Of a stretch of 64,000 nucleotides of DNA, positions 43,031-52,011 are shown piece by piece; the stretch's first letter is position 1; each line of letters begins with the position of its first letter. A program made the translations under genes and the position numbers. Under the pieces are notes generated by a model that saw only the letters and a list, made by a program, of their open reading frames with translations, did not search any database and had not been told where the DNA came from. This DNA comes from Micromonospora violae (GTDB taxonomy: Bacteria > Actinomycetota > Actinomycetes > Mycobacteriales > Micromonosporaceae), in assembly GCF_004217135.1 (NCBI RefSeq), contig NZ_SHKK01000001.1, forward strand, positions 7,006,001 to 7,070,000, written 5' to 3'.

Positions 43031-44200
43031 TCAGCGGGGTGCTGCGAAGACCTGCGTCCAGTAGGGCCCGTTGCTGCTGGCGATGCCGACGCCGATCTCG
43101 GTGAACGCGCAGTTCAGGATGTTGGCCCGGTGGCCGGAGCTGTTCATCCAGGCGTCCATCACCGCGGCCGGGGTCTTCTGGTTCCAGGCCACGTTCTCGC
43201 CGTACGTGCGCCAGGCGTAGCCGACCCGGTCCAGCCGGACGCCGGAGTTGCTGCCGTCGCTGCCGGTGTGCGACATGTTCTGGTGATCGGCCTGGTCCTG
43301 GCTGTGCCGCTGGGCGGCCGTCATCAGCTTGTCGTTGATGGTCAGCGCCTTGCAGCCGGCCTTGGCCCGCTCGGCGTTGACCAGGTCGACCACCTCCCGG
43401 GCCTGGGCGCTGACGGAGCCGCCGGAACCGTTGGAGCTGCCGGTGGTGCTCGGCGCGCTGCTGCGGTTGACGCTGCGGCGTGACGCGGCGGTGCTCCGCG
43501 ACGACGCCGGCGTGGGCTTGACGAGCTTGCTCGGCGACGGGCTCGGAGACGCCGAGCTGGGTGTGGCGGACGGGGTGGGAGCGGCCAGGGTGTCCAGCGC
43601 CGGCTCGTCGGTGGGAACGCCCGACGCGGCGAAGGTGTCGTCGACGGCCGTCGGCTGCGCCGCCCCGTTGTCCCCGCCGGGCAGGGTGAGCGCGCCGACG
43701 CCGAAGCTCACCACGAGGGTGGCGGCCGCGGCGGCGCCACCGATCATCAGCGGTCGGCGCCAGCGGCGTGGGGAGCGGTGCCGCCCTTCGCCGGGCCGTC
43801 CGGTCTCGGTGGTGCCGCGCCAGCCGTCGGCGGTCCCCGGGCCGGTGTCGGTGTGCCAGCCGCCGGGCGTCTCGGCCCGCCAGTCGTCGGTGTCCTGGAC
43901 CGCGCGGGTGTCGCCCCAGCCGCCGGTGTCCTCGGCCGGGCGGGTCTCGCCCCAGCGGCCGGTCTCGTCGTGCGGCTGGTGGGCCGGCCAGGCGGCGGTG
44001 TGGGCGTCGACCGGTTCGGTCGGCCGGCCGCTGGTGGGCTGCTCGCGGTGCCACTCGTCGCCCGGCTGGCCGGGCTCGTCGCCGAACAGGTAGGCCGAGC
44101 GGGGCTCCGGGCGGTCGTGCAGCCAGGCCGGCTCGTCGGTCGGCCCTCCGGCGCGCCGGGGGGCGCCGTTGGGGTCCATCGGATCGGTCCAGCCGTACAC
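43031..44200 (-). CDS. membrane-anchored CAP-domain protein
   Basis: A 389-residue protein with a ~140-residue acidic/Trp-rich cytosolic N-terminus (repeats of ETGRWGETRPAEDT-like and DTGGWGDTRAVQDT-like segments), one membrane helix (~148-168, MIGGAAAAATLVVSFGVGAL), a Ser/Pro-rich linker (~190-260) and a C-terminal CAP/SCP domain (~265-389). The CAP tetrad region is visible in AQRHSQDQADHQNMSH, YGENVAWNQ and SSGHRANILNC. CAP proteins of this kind sit at the outer face of the membrane; their bacterial function is poorly known, with lipid-binding or peptidase roles proposed. GTG start; ATG at 44179 possible. Confidence 0.88.
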   Translation of the reverse strand: MYGWTDPMDPNGAPRRAGGPTDEPAWLHDRPEPRSAYLFGDEPGQPGDEWHREQPTSGRPTEPVDAHTAAWPAHQPHDETGRWGETRPAEDTGGWGDTRAVQDTDDWRAETPGGWHTDTGPGTADGWRGTTETGRPGEGRHRSPRRWRRPLMIGGAAAAATLVVSFGVGALTLPGGDNGAAQPTAVDDTFAASGVPTDEPALDTLAAPTPSATPSSASPSPSPSKLVKPTPASSRSTAASRRSVNRSSAPSTTGSSNGSGGSVSAQAREVVDLVNAERAKAGCKALTINDKLMTAAQRHSQDQADHQNMSHTGSDGSNSGVRLDRVGYAWRTYGENVAWNQKTPAAVMDAWMNSSGHRANILNCAFTEIGVGIASSNGPYWTQVFAAPR

Positions 44201-44572
44201 GCCTATGCCTCCAGGGGTCGGTTGCGGGCCGGGGTGACGCTACGGCGCGCCTACGACCTGCGGCAACGTGGCTAAGAAAGAGTTAAGGGGAAGTCGGACG
44301 CCAGGGTGCGGACTTCCGCGGATCCGGGCGTACAGTAAAGGCGTCCGGACAGAGAGTGTCCGTGCCTTGCGGCAGCCCCCCCGACAAGTGGACAGGTCGA
44401 CGTGGAGATGATCTACGGCCTGCGAGAACTTGACGAAGGAGGGGTTTGCGGCTCAATATATAGGTGTCGCCAGTCGCGCCCGGTCATGCCCAGATACAGC
44501 CTGGAATGACAGCCGCGTATAAATGGGCGCGCGTTGGCCGGCCTTTCCGGCAGCGCATATCAAGGAGTCAGC
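44201..44572. promoter_or_regulatory. 372-bp divergent intergenic region with probable sigma70-type promoter
   Basis: Between the leftward CAP gene and the rightward coiled-coil gene. TTGACG (44430-44435) and CAATAT (44454-44459) are spaced 18 bases and lie ~110 bases before the start at 44573; an AT-rich stretch CAATATATAGG follows. TACAGT near 44333 is another -10-like site. AAGGAG at 44562 is the ribosome site. Confidence 0.4.
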
Positions 44573-44767
44573 ATGGCGAAGGCCCTCTACGGCCACGTAG
44601 GTGCAGCGCCCGACCGGCGTCTGCTCGACGAGGTCACCCGACTGCGTGCCAGGGTCCAGGCACTGGAGTTCGAGATCACGCGTCTGCGTGCCGACAATGA
44701 TCGGCTCGCGGCGGCTGCGGCGGAGGCGGACGATCTGCTCCGTCTGGCCGAGCCGGCGCTGACCTGA
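44573..44767 (+). CDS. small coiled-coil protein, 64 aa
   Basis: A 64-residue protein, MAKALYGHVGAAPDRRLLDEV at the start, continuing as a heptad-rich helix (TRLRARVQALEFEITRLRA, DNDRLAAAAAEADD) and ending EPALT. Leucines repeat at seven-residue spacing, predicting a dimeric coiled coil. I recall similar short proteins in streptomycetes and relatives, of unknown function. AAGGAG is well placed before the ATG. It has its own promoter region and terminator, so it is an independent gene between the CAP gene and smc. Confidence 0.8.
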   Translation: MAKALYGHVGAAPDRRLLDEVTRLRARVQALEFEITRLRADNDRLAAAAAEADDLLRLAEPALT

Positions 44768-45117
44768 TCTCCAGGGTCGTCAAAACTGAATCGCACCACC
44801 GCAAAAATGCGCGCCGACACCTCTGTGCCGGCGCGTAACACTGTCCGGGCACCTTTTCGACGGTGGACGATTAATGATCTTGCGCTGGGTCGTACCGGAA
44901 GCGCGCCGCACAGTTCCCGAAAAGCGCGAAGACGGATAAGCGATCATGAAAGGCGCTTGCCTTTCTGATGGTCGACGAAACGACAGCGCGCCCACGGTCG
45001 ACGCGACGTGGGGCGGGTCGAGTGCCCGCCCGTTCGCACCCCCGGGTTAGTCTGCGAGTTCACCCAGGTCCCCGCAGCCGGCGACGGTACGGCGGCCATC
45101 GGACGAGGATCGAGTAG
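44768..45117. other. 350-bp intergenic region before smc, with two hairpins
   Basis: Holds a terminator CGCGCCGACAC/GTGCCGGCGCG (44810-44835) for the small gene, an inverted repeat GAAAGGC-GCTT-GCCTTTC (44948-44965) of unknown role, and a TTAGTCT -10-like element near 45048 that may drive smc. No coding sequence supported. Confidence 0.5.
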
Positions 45118-48100
45118 GTGTATCTCAAGAGCCTGACGGTGAAGGGGTTCAAGTCCTTCGCCTCCGCCACGACGTTGAAGCTGGAGCCCGGGATCACCTG
45201 TGTGGTGGGTCCGAACGGCTCGGGCAAGTCCAACGTCGTCGACGCCATCGCCTGGGTCCTCGGCGAACAGGGTGCCAAGGCCCTGCGTGGCGGCAAGATG
45301 GAGGACGTCATCTTCGCCGGCACCGCCGGCCGGGCGCCGCTGGGCCGCGCCGAGGTCACCCTCACCATCGACAACACCGACGGCGCGCTGCCGATCGAGT
45401 ACACCGAGGTCTCCATCACCCGCCGGATGTTCCGCTCCGGCGAGAGCGAGTACGAGATCAACGGCAACTCCTGCCGGTTGCTCGACATCCAGGAGCTGCT
45501 CTCCGACTCCGGCATCGGCCGGGAGATGCACATCATCGTCGGGCAGGGCCGCCTCGACGGCATGCTGCACGCCAAGCCGGAGGACCGCCGCGCGTTCATC
45601 GAGGAGGCGGCCGGCGTCCTCAAGCACCGCAAGCGCAAGGAAAAGGCGCTGCGCAAGCTCGACGCCATGCAGACCAACCTCAACCGCCTCACCGACCTCA
45701 CCGCCGAGCTGCGCCGTCAGCTCAAGCCGCTGGGCCGGCAGGCGGAGGTGGCCCGGCGTGCCGCCGCCATCCAGGCCAACCTGCGTGACGCCCGGTTGCG
45801 CCTGCTCGCCGACGACCTGGCCACCCTGCGGACCACCCTCGATCGGGAGATCGCCGACGAGACCGCGCTGCGCGAGCGGCGCGAGCAGATCGAGGGTGAG
45901 CACGCCGAGGTGCAGGGCCGGCTCGGCGAGTTGGAGGCCGCCCTCGCGGAGGACGCTCCGCTGCTCGCCGCAGCCCAGGACACCTGGTACAAGCTGTCCG
46001 CCCTCCAGGAGCGCTTCCGCTCGATCGAGCAGTTGGCCCGGGAGCGGCTGCGGCACCTCAGCGCCACCGGCGACGACGAGCGGCCCGGCCGCGACCCGGA
46101 CCAGCTGGAGGCCGAGGCGGAACGCGTCCGCGAGCAGGAGGAGGAGCTGCGCGGCGCGCTCACCGACGACCAGATCCGGCTGGCCGAGGCGGTCGAGCAC
46201 CGTCAGGAGCTGGAGCGGCAACTGGCCGCCGCCGAGCGGGAACTCGTCGCCGCGGCCAAGGCCATCGCCGACCGACGGGAGGGGATGGCCCGGCTCACCG
46301 GCCAGGTCAACTCCGCGCGGGCCCGGACCACCAGCGCCGGCGAGGAGATCGAACGTCTCGCGATCGCGCACGCCGACGCGCTGGGCCGCGCCGAGCAGGC
46401 GCAGGCCGACCTGGACGCGGTCGCCGCCCAGTCCACCGAGGCCGACCGGGACAACGCGGACCTGGACGCCCGGCACGCCGAGGCGGTCGCCGTACAGGAG
46501 CGGGCGCAGGCCACCGTCCGATCGCTGACCGACGCCGAGCGGGCCGCGGAGAAGGACGCCGCCACCTGGAAGGCCCGGGAGGAGGCGCTCGCCCTGGGCC
46601 TGCGGCGCAAGGACGGCGCCGGGGCGCTGCTGGCCCGCGCCGGGGACGTGCCGGGCCTGCTCGGCAGCCTCGCCGGGCTGCTCACCGTCGCGCCGGGGCA
46701 TGAGGCCGCGCTGGCCGCCGCGCTCGGTGGCCTCGCCGACGCGGTCGCCGTCAGCGGGGTGGACGAGGCCGTCGAGGCGATGCGGCTGCTGAAGATCTCC
46801 GACGCCGGCCGGGCCGGCCTGCTGGTCGGCAGCCCGGCCGGGCCGGGCATGACCGGCTCCGCGGACGCGCTGCGCCCGAAGCTGCCGGACGACGCCCGGT
46901 GGGCGCCCGACCTGGTGGAGTGCAGCGCCGAGCTGCGTCCGGCGGTGCACCGGGCGCTGCGGGACGTGGCGCTCGTCGACGATCTCGCCGCCGCCGCCGA
47001 GCTGGTCTCCAGCAACCCCGAGCTGCGGGCGGTCACCCCCGACGGTGACGTGGTCGGGGCGTACGCGGCGGCGGGCGGGTCGGCCAAGGCCCCCAGCTAC
47101 ATCGAGGTGCAGGCGGCCGTCGAGGAGGCCCGCGCCAACCGGCTCACCGCCGAACGCGCCGGCTTGGAGCTGCGTGACCAGTTGGTCGAGGCCCGCGCCG
47201 AGGTGGCCGCCGCGAAGGAGGCCGTGCAGCACGCCGCCGCCGAGAAGCGTGAGGCGGAGAGCCACCGGAACGCCGCCGCCCGCCGGCTGGCCGAGCTGGG
47301 CGCGGCGGCCCGGTCCGCGAAGGCCGAGACCGACCGGCTCGGCGACGCCCGCTCCCGCGCCGAGGCGGCCCGGCAACGGGACCTCACCGCGCTCGCGGAG
47401 CTGGAGGAGCGACTGCGGCTGGCCGAGGAGACCCCGGTCGATGCCGAACCCTCCACCGAGGAACGGGATCAACTGGCGGCCATGGTGCCGCAGGCCCGGC
47501 AGAACGAGATGGAGGTCCGGCTCGCGGTGCGTACCGCCGAGGAGCGGGTCTCCTCGATCGCCGGCCGGGCCGACTCGCTCGCCCGGCAGGCCACCGCGGA
47601 GCGGGCCGCCCGGGAACGCGCGGCGGCCCGGCGGGCGGCCCGCGCCCGGGGCGCGGGCATCGCCCGGTCCGTGGCCGGTGGTGCCCGGGAGGCGCTGACC
47701 CGACTGACCACGTCGATCGCGACGGCCGAGGAGCACCGCGACGCGGTCGCCCGGGAGCGCGCCGCGCGGGAGGCGGAGCTTCAGGAGGTACGCGGGGCAG
47801 CCAAGCGGCTCGGCGCGGAGTTGGAGCGGCTGACCAGCCAGGTGCACCGCGACGAGGTGGCCCGGGCGGAACAGCGACTGCGCATCGAGCAGTTGGAGGC
47901 GAAGGCCGCCGAGGACTTCGGGCTGGACGTGGAGACGCTGGTCGCCGAATACGGTCCCACGCAACCCGTTCCGCCGACCCAGGTCGACGTCGCGGCGGCC
48001 GAACGTGACGGCCTGCCGGTGCCCGAGCCGGTGCGCTACGAGCGGCCGGTGCAGGAGAAGCGGGCCGCGAAGGCGGAACGCGAACTGGCTCTGCTCGGCA

Positions 48101-48732
48101 AGGTCAACCCGCTCGCGCTGGAGGAGTTCGCCGCGCTGGAGGAGCGGTACAAGTTCCTCTCCGAGCAGTTGGAGGACCTCAAGGCCACCCGTCGGGACCT
48201 GCTCACCGTGGTCAAGGACGTGGATGAGCGGATCCTGGAGGTCTTCGCCAGCGCCTTCGAGGACACCGCCCGGGAATTCGAGCAGGTGTTCACCGTGCTC
48301 TTCCCCGGCGGCGAGGGACGGCTGATCCTCACCGAACCGGAGGACCTGCTCACCACCGGCGTCGAGGTGGAGGCCCGCCCGCCCGGCAAGAAGATCAAGC
48401 GGTTGTCGCTGCTCTCCGGTGGTGAGCGGTCGCTGACCGCGGTCGCCATGCTGGTGGCGATCTTCCGCGCCCGGCCCAGCCCGTTCTACATCATGGACGA
48501 GGTGGAAGCGGCCCTGGACGACGTCAACCTGGGCCGGTTGATCACGTTGCTGGCACAGTTGCGCGAGAAGAGTCAGCTGATCGTCATCACCCACCAGAAG
48601 CGGACGATGGAGATCGCTGACGCGCTCTACGGCGTGACCATGCGCAGCGGGGTCACCCAGGTGATCAGCCAACGGCTCAACCGGGCCGACGAGGACGACC
48701 AGCGGCACGGCCGCGGCGAGGAGAACGGGTAG
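45118..48732 (+). CDS. smc: chromosome segregation protein SMC
   Basis: A 1204-residue condensin ATPase. Walker A is GPNGSGKSNVVDAIAWVLGE (residues ~32-51), a long coiled coil runs from ~165 to ~500, the hinge lies around 510-660 (GLLTVAPGHEAALAAALGG), a second coiled coil follows to ~1020, and the C-terminal head has the signature LLSGGERSLTAVAML near 1098 and Walker B YIMDEVEAALDDVNLG near 1122. Length and layout are standard. It organises and segregates the chromosome with ScpA/ScpB, which are not here. GTG start. The HAD gene starts within its stop codon (TAGTG). Confidence 0.97.
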   Translation: MYLKSLTVKGFKSFASATTLKLEPGITCVVGPNGSGKSNVVDAIAWVLGEQGAKALRGGKMEDVIFAGTAGRAPLGRAEVTLTIDNTDGALPIEYTEVSITRRMFRSGESEYEINGNSCRLLDIQELLSDSGIGREMHIIVGQGRLDGMLHAKPEDRRAFIEEAAGVLKHRKRKEKALRKLDAMQTNLNRLTDLTAELRRQLKPLGRQAEVARRAAAIQANLRDARLRLLADDLATLRTTLDREIADETALRERREQIEGEHAEVQGRLGELEAALAEDAPLLAAAQDTWYKLSALQERFRSIEQLARERLRHLSATGDDERPGRDPDQLEAEAERVREQEEELRGALTDDQIRLAEAVEHRQELERQLAAAERELVAAAKAIADRREGMARLTGQVNSARARTTSAGEEIERLAIAHADALGRAEQAQADLDAVAAQSTEADRDNADLDARHAEAVAVQERAQATVRSLTDAERAAEKDAATWKAREEALALGLRRKDGAGALLARAGDVPGLLGSLAGLLTVAPGHEAALAAALGGLADAVAVSGVDEAVEAMRLLKISDAGRAGLLVGSPAGPGMTGSADALRPKLPDDARWAPDLVECSAELRPAVHRALRDVALVDDLAAAAELVSSNPELRAVTPDGDVVGAYAAAGGSAKAPSYIEVQAAVEEARANRLTAERAGLELRDQLVEARAEVAAAKEAVQHAAAEKREAESHRNAAARRLAELGAAARSAKAETDRLGDARSRAEAARQRDLTALAELEERLRLAEETPVDAEPSTEERDQLAAMVPQARQNEMEVRLAVRTAEERVSSIAGRADSLARQATAERAARERAAARRAARARGAGIARSVAGGAREALTRLTTSIATAEEHRDAVARERAAREAELQEVRGAAKRLGAELERLTSQVHRDEVARAEQRLRIEQLEAKAAEDFGLDVETLVAEYGPTQPVPPTQVDVAAAERDGLPVPEPVRYERPVQEKRAAKAERELALLGKVNPLALEEFAALEERYKFLSEQLEDLKATRRDLLTVVKDVDERILEVFASAFEDTAREFEQVFTVLFPGGEGRLILTEPEDLLTTGVEVEARPPGKKIKRLSLLSGGERSLTAVAMLVAIFRARPSPFYIMDEVEAALDDVNLGRLITLLAQLREKSQLIVITHQKRTMEIADALYGVTMRSGVTQVISQRLNRADEDDQRHGRGEENG

Positions 48733-49352
48733 TGGCTCGGGAACGCGCGACGGCGCTCCTGCTGGACTTCGACGGCGTACTGCGCCGGTGGGACCCGGCG
48801 GTGGCCGCCGTTGTGGAGCGGGAGTACGGCCTCTCCGAGGGGGTGCTCGGCGAGATCGCCATGCAGTGGGGGCGGCTTCAGCCGGTGCTCACCGGTCAGG
48901 TCAGCCACGCCGAGTGGGTGAGCAGTGTGGCGGACGCGCTCGCCGAGCCGGCCGGCGGCCCGGACCGCGCCCGCGCGGCGGTGGAGCAGTGGCAGAGCTA
49001 CCGGGGAGAGGTCGACCAGGAGGTGCTGGCGTTCGTCCGCGAGGTGCGGGCCGCCGGCGCCCGGGTCGGGCTGGCCACCAACGCCACCGACCTGCTCGAC
49101 GCCGACCTGGCCGCACTCGGCCTGGTCGACGAGCTGGACGTGGTGGTCAACTCGTCAGTCGTCGGTGTGCACAAGCCCGCCCCGGAGTACTTCCAGGCGG
49201 CCTGCCAGGCGCTGGCCACCCCGCCGGCCCGGGTCCTCTTCGTCGACGACGAGGACTGGGCCGTTCGGGGTGCCCGGGCCGCCGGGCTGTCAGCGCACCG
49301 CTGGGGCGGTCACGCCGACCTCCGTTACCTGCGCGCCGCCCTGGCCTACTGA
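48732..49352 (+). CDS. HAD-IA family hydrolase
   Basis: A 206-residue haloacid-dehalogenase-like phosphatase. Motif I is LLLDFDGVLRRWDP (nucleophile Asp near residue 12), motif II is GLATNATDLL near 117, motif III lysine is VVGVHKPAPEYFQAA near 140 and motif IV is VLFVDDEDWAVRGARAAG near 166. It probably dephosphorylates a small metabolite; substrate unknown. The GTG start shares one base with the smc stop, so it is translated from the smc transcript. Confidence 0.9.
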   Translation: MARERATALLLDFDGVLRRWDPAVAAVVEREYGLSEGVLGEIAMQWGRLQPVLTGQVSHAEWVSSVADALAEPAGGPDRARAAVEQWQSYRGEVDQEVLAFVREVRAAGARVGLATNATDLLDADLAALGLVDELDVVVNSSVVGVHKPAPEYFQAACQALATPPARVLFVDDEDWAVRGARAAGLSAHRWGGHADLRYLRAALAY

Positions 49353-49374
49353 GCGAGGCGACAGCGGCTCGTTC

Positions 49375-49410
49375 GTCGACATCGCGGTGACCCGGTCACC
49401 TGACGTCGAC
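49375..49410. terminator. bidirectional terminator between HAD and lactonase-like genes
   Basis: GGTGACC and GGTCACC (49386-49400) pair around one base, and outer GTCGAC copies (49375-49380, 49405-49410) extend the stem, between convergent genes. Confidence 0.65.
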
Positions 49411-49423
49411 GCGTCGGGCCGGG

Positions 49424-50374
49424 TCAGCGCAGGCCGGGGACCTGGGTGACGGTGAAGGGTGGCGCCGGGGCTGGCGCGTTGAGCTGGCTGTTCACCCAGA
49501 GCAGCCGGCCGGCGTCCCGGACGAGGGTGGTCGGCGACTGCGCCAGACCGGCCGGACGGGACTGCCGTACCACCCGCGCGGTTCGTCGGTCGGCGTCCAC
49601 AATCGCCAGGTTCACCGCGAAGTCCCAGCCGCCGGCGCGGTTGGGGAAGTTCACCACTCCGTAGAGCCGGTCGCCCTCCAACAGCAGCCCGTCCGCGCCC
49701 AGCTGGCCGTCGATCACCTCGACGGCCGTGGCCGTCCGCCCGACCAGGTCGACCCGCCACAGCCGCTCGGTGCCGGGCTGGCCGTCGCCCTGGTCGGCGA
49801 CGAGCGCGATCCGCCCGCCGTCGGTGACGACGATGCCGTTGAGGAAGCCCGGCGCGACCGGGAAGTCAGCGGCGGTGAGCCACCGTACGAGGTTCCCGAC
49901 CTCCGGGCCGTCCAGCGCCGCCCGCCACAGCGTGCCCGTGGCCGAGTCGGTGACGTAGACCGCGTCGGCGGTCAGCGCCAGGTCGTTGAGGGCGCCGCCC
50001 GGCGCCGTCCGGCGGGCCAGCAGCTCACCGTCCGGGGCGTGCACGAAGAGCGCGCCGGTGTCCCAGCCGGCGACGAAGATCCGGCCCCGCCCGTCGAGGT
50101 GCAACCCGGCCGCCCGGGTGCGCCCGTCCGCCCCCGGCGGCAGAAACTGTCGCAGCTCCCGGTCGCGGACGTGACCACGGTAGACGGCACCGGTGCCGAG
50201 ACTGGTGACGTAGAGGGTGCCGTCCCGGCTCACCGCGATCCTCTCGGGCAGCACCCCGGATGCCCGGGAGACCACGTACGTGTCGGGGCGCGGGCCGACG
50301 GCGAGCGCCGGAGCGGGTACGGCGACGGTCAGCACGGCCAGGCCGGCGGTGGCTGATGCGATCAGCTTCTTCAT
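49424..50374 (-). CDS. secreted SMP-30/gluconolactonase-like beta-propeller protein
   Basis: A 316-residue exported protein. A signal peptide (MKKLIASATAGLAVLTVAVP, cleavage after ALA) precedes a six-bladed propeller-like repeat pattern: RIAVSRDGTLYVTSLGTGAVYRG, GLHLDGRGRIFVAGWDTGALFV, LNDLALTADAVYVTDSATGTLWR, DGLLLEGDRLYGVVNFPN. The similarity is to SMP-30/gluconolaconase/LRE proteins, but no catalytic assignment is possible. The ATG at 50374 is preferred over an upstream GTG frame because the signal peptide begins there. It is divergent from a winged-helix regulator gene, which may control it. Confidence 0.82.
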   Translation of the reverse strand: MKKLIASATAGLAVLTVAVPAPALAVGPRPDTYVVSRASGVLPERIAVSRDGTLYVTSLGTGAVYRGHVRDRELRQFLPPGADGRTRAAGLHLDGRGRIFVAGWDTGALFVHAPDGELLARRTAPGGALNDLALTADAVYVTDSATGTLWRAALDGPEVGNLVRWLTAADFPVAPGFLNGIVVTDGGRIALVADQGDGQPGTERLWRVDLVGRTATAVEVIDGQLGADGLLLEGDRLYGVVNFPNRAGGWDFAVNLAIVDADRRTARVVRQSRPAGLAQSPTTLVRDAGRLLWVNSQLNAPAPAPPFTVTQVPGLR

Positions 50375-50451
50375 ATCCCGAGGGTCACCGCACCGCCGGG
50401 CCGTCTCCAGCCCCTTTCGCACCTGCCCGAAAGGTGGCTAGCGTCGATGCC

Positions 50452-51426
50452 GTGGTGACTCTGCACCTGAGCGCGGCGGACCTCAGCCGCACCGTGTTGC
50501 GCTCCGAGCCGTCGGTGTTGCTGGAGCTGGGAGCGGCCGGGCAACGGGTGTTCCAGACCACCGTTCCGGAGCACCTGGTCGCCTGGCGGGCCCGCACCCG
50601 GGCCGCCGTGCGTCCGGTCATGTGGCCCTACCTGGACCTGTGCCGCCAGGAACGGTGGTTCCCGGACTTCCTCACCCCGCCCGGCTTCAGCGGGGAGCTG
50701 AGCCCTGCGCTGGCGGAGGTCGCGGCCACCCCGACGTCGACCCTCACCGCGGAGCTACGACCCCGGATCGAGGCCGGCGAGCTGCCGCCCCGGGTCGGTC
50801 CGCTCGCCGACGGGAAACCGGATGCGGTACGCCGTCTGCTCGATGCGATGGAGGCTTTCCACGCCGTCGCGGTGGGCGCGTACTGGGAGACGATCGTCGC
50901 GGCGGTGCACGCCGACCGGGCGGTACGCGGTCGAGCCATCGTGGACGCCGGGCTCGACCGCGTGCTCCGTGGCCTCAGCCCCTACCTGCAGTTCACGCCG
51001 ACCGGGGACACGTACGAGCTGTCGTACCGGTGCGCCTTCGGCGGCGACGTCGGTCTGTCGCCGGGCGGCAGGGGGGTCACCCTGGTGCCCTCGTACTTCG
51101 TGCCGCAGCCCGCCGTGCTCGACGACCCGACCGGCCCGCTGGTGCTGACCTACCCGATCCGGCCGGCCCGGCGGGAACTGGCCACCGGCCAGCCCCTCGC
51201 CCACCTGCTCGGCCGAAGCCGGGCCGCGGTGCTGGGAGTGGTCGCCGACGGCCTCAGCACGTCACAGGTGGCCCGAGCGGTGGGCATCTCGATCGCCTCC
51301 GCCAGCGAGCACACCAGCACCCTGCGCCGGGCCGGACTGATCGTCACCCACCGGGCCGGTTCGTCAGTGGTGCACACGCTGACCCCGCTGGGCGAGCACA
51401 TGCTGCGGGCTGGACGGCCGGACTGA
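50452..51426 (+). CDS. winged helix-turn-helix (ArsR-like) regulator
   Basis: A 324-residue protein. The C-terminal ~80 residues form a winged helix with VVADGLSTSQVARAVGISIA and EHTSTLRRAGLIVTHRAGS, close to ArsR-type helices. The N-terminal ~235 residues are an uncharacterised domain containing RAVRPVMWPYLDLCRQERWFPDFL and ELSYRCAFGGDVGLSPGG, as in the DUF5937-type regulators. TAGCGT ends seven bases before the GTG at 50452, suggesting a leaderless transcript. It may regulate the adjacent divergent lactonase-like gene, on location only. Confidence 0.85.
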   Translation: MVTLHLSAADLSRTVLRSEPSVLLELGAAGQRVFQTTVPEHLVAWRARTRAAVRPVMWPYLDLCRQERWFPDFLTPPGFSGELSPALAEVAATPTSTLTAELRPRIEAGELPPRVGPLADGKPDAVRRLLDAMEAFHAVAVGAYWETIVAAVHADRAVRGRAIVDAGLDRVLRGLSPYLQFTPTGDTYELSYRCAFGGDVGLSPGGRGVTLVPSYFVPQPAVLDDPTGPLVLTYPIRPARRELATGQPLAHLLGRSRAAVLGVVADGLSTSQVARAVGISIASASEHTSTLRRAGLIVTHRAGSSVVHTLTPLGEHMLRAGRPD

Positions 51427-51438
51427 CGGGTGGCCCGG

Positions 51439-51969
51439 TCAGTCGCCGGTGACGCCGTCGATGCGTTCCCGGATCAGGTCGGCGTGACCGTTGTGCCGGG
51501 CGTACTCCTCGATCATGTGGACGTACACCCAGCGCAGGCTGAAGGTGCGGGTCCCGTCGCTGCGGGTCAGCGTGAACGTCTCGTCCAGCGAGCGTCCCTC
51601 GGTCGCCGACCGGGCTGCGTCGACTTCGGCGCGGAAGACGGCGAAGGCCGTCTCCGCGTCGGCGTCGGCCGCAGCGTGGAAGTCGGCGTCGTTGTCGTTG
51701 TCGTAGTCGTAGAGGTCGGGCAGGTCCTGGCCGGCGAAGCGTTGGCGGAACCAGGAGCGCTCGACGTCGGTCATGTGCAGGACCAACCCGAGGAGGCTCA
51801 GGCCGGACGGCTCGACGCTCGGCGTGCGCAACTGCTCGGCGGTCAGGCCGGCGCACTTGTGCAGCAGGGTGTCGCGGTGGTAGTCGAGCCAGCCCTCCAG
51901 CATGGTGCGCTCATCAGCCACCAGGGGCTCGTGGCGGCGGTCGATCTCCGGTGCTCTCCATGTCGTCAT
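51439..51969 (-). CDS. DinB-family (DUF664) protein
   Basis: A 176-residue four-helix-bundle protein. It has LEGWLDYHRDTLLHKCAGLTAEQL near residue 27, SLLGLVLHMTDVERSWFRQRF near 58 and a C-terminal YVHMIEEYARHNGHADLIRE: three metal-binding His (one per helix) typical of DinB/YfiT metal-dependent thiol transferases, possibly mycothiol-dependent in actinobacteria. An acidic DYDNDNDADF segment is unusual. The ATG at 51969 fits homologues better than the GTG frame at 52008. Confidence 0.9.
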   Translation of the reverse strand: MTTWRAPEIDRRHEPLVADERTMLEGWLDYHRDTLLHKCAGLTAEQLRTPSVEPSGLSLLGLVLHMTDVERSWFRQRFAGQDLPDLYDYDNDNDADFHAAADADAETAFAVFRAEVDAARSATEGRSLDETFTLTRSDGTRTFSLRWVYVHMIEEYARHNGHADLIRERIDGVTGD

Positions 51970-52011
51970 CGGGCCATCCTGCGGCTCGGGTGCGACAGTC
52001 GCGACCACTTT

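Noticed and set aside
44201..44572. Search for a c-di-AMP or other riboswitch before the CAP-domain gene
   Set aside because: No conserved riboswitch core was recognisable by eye; only promoter-like elements are reported.
44944..48708. A 1254-codon open frame antisense to smc
   Set aside because: Smc on the plus strand has all catalytic motifs and full length; the antisense frame is a mirror of the high-GC codon bias (third-position GC) with low-complexity Leu/Gly/Arg/Asp composition.
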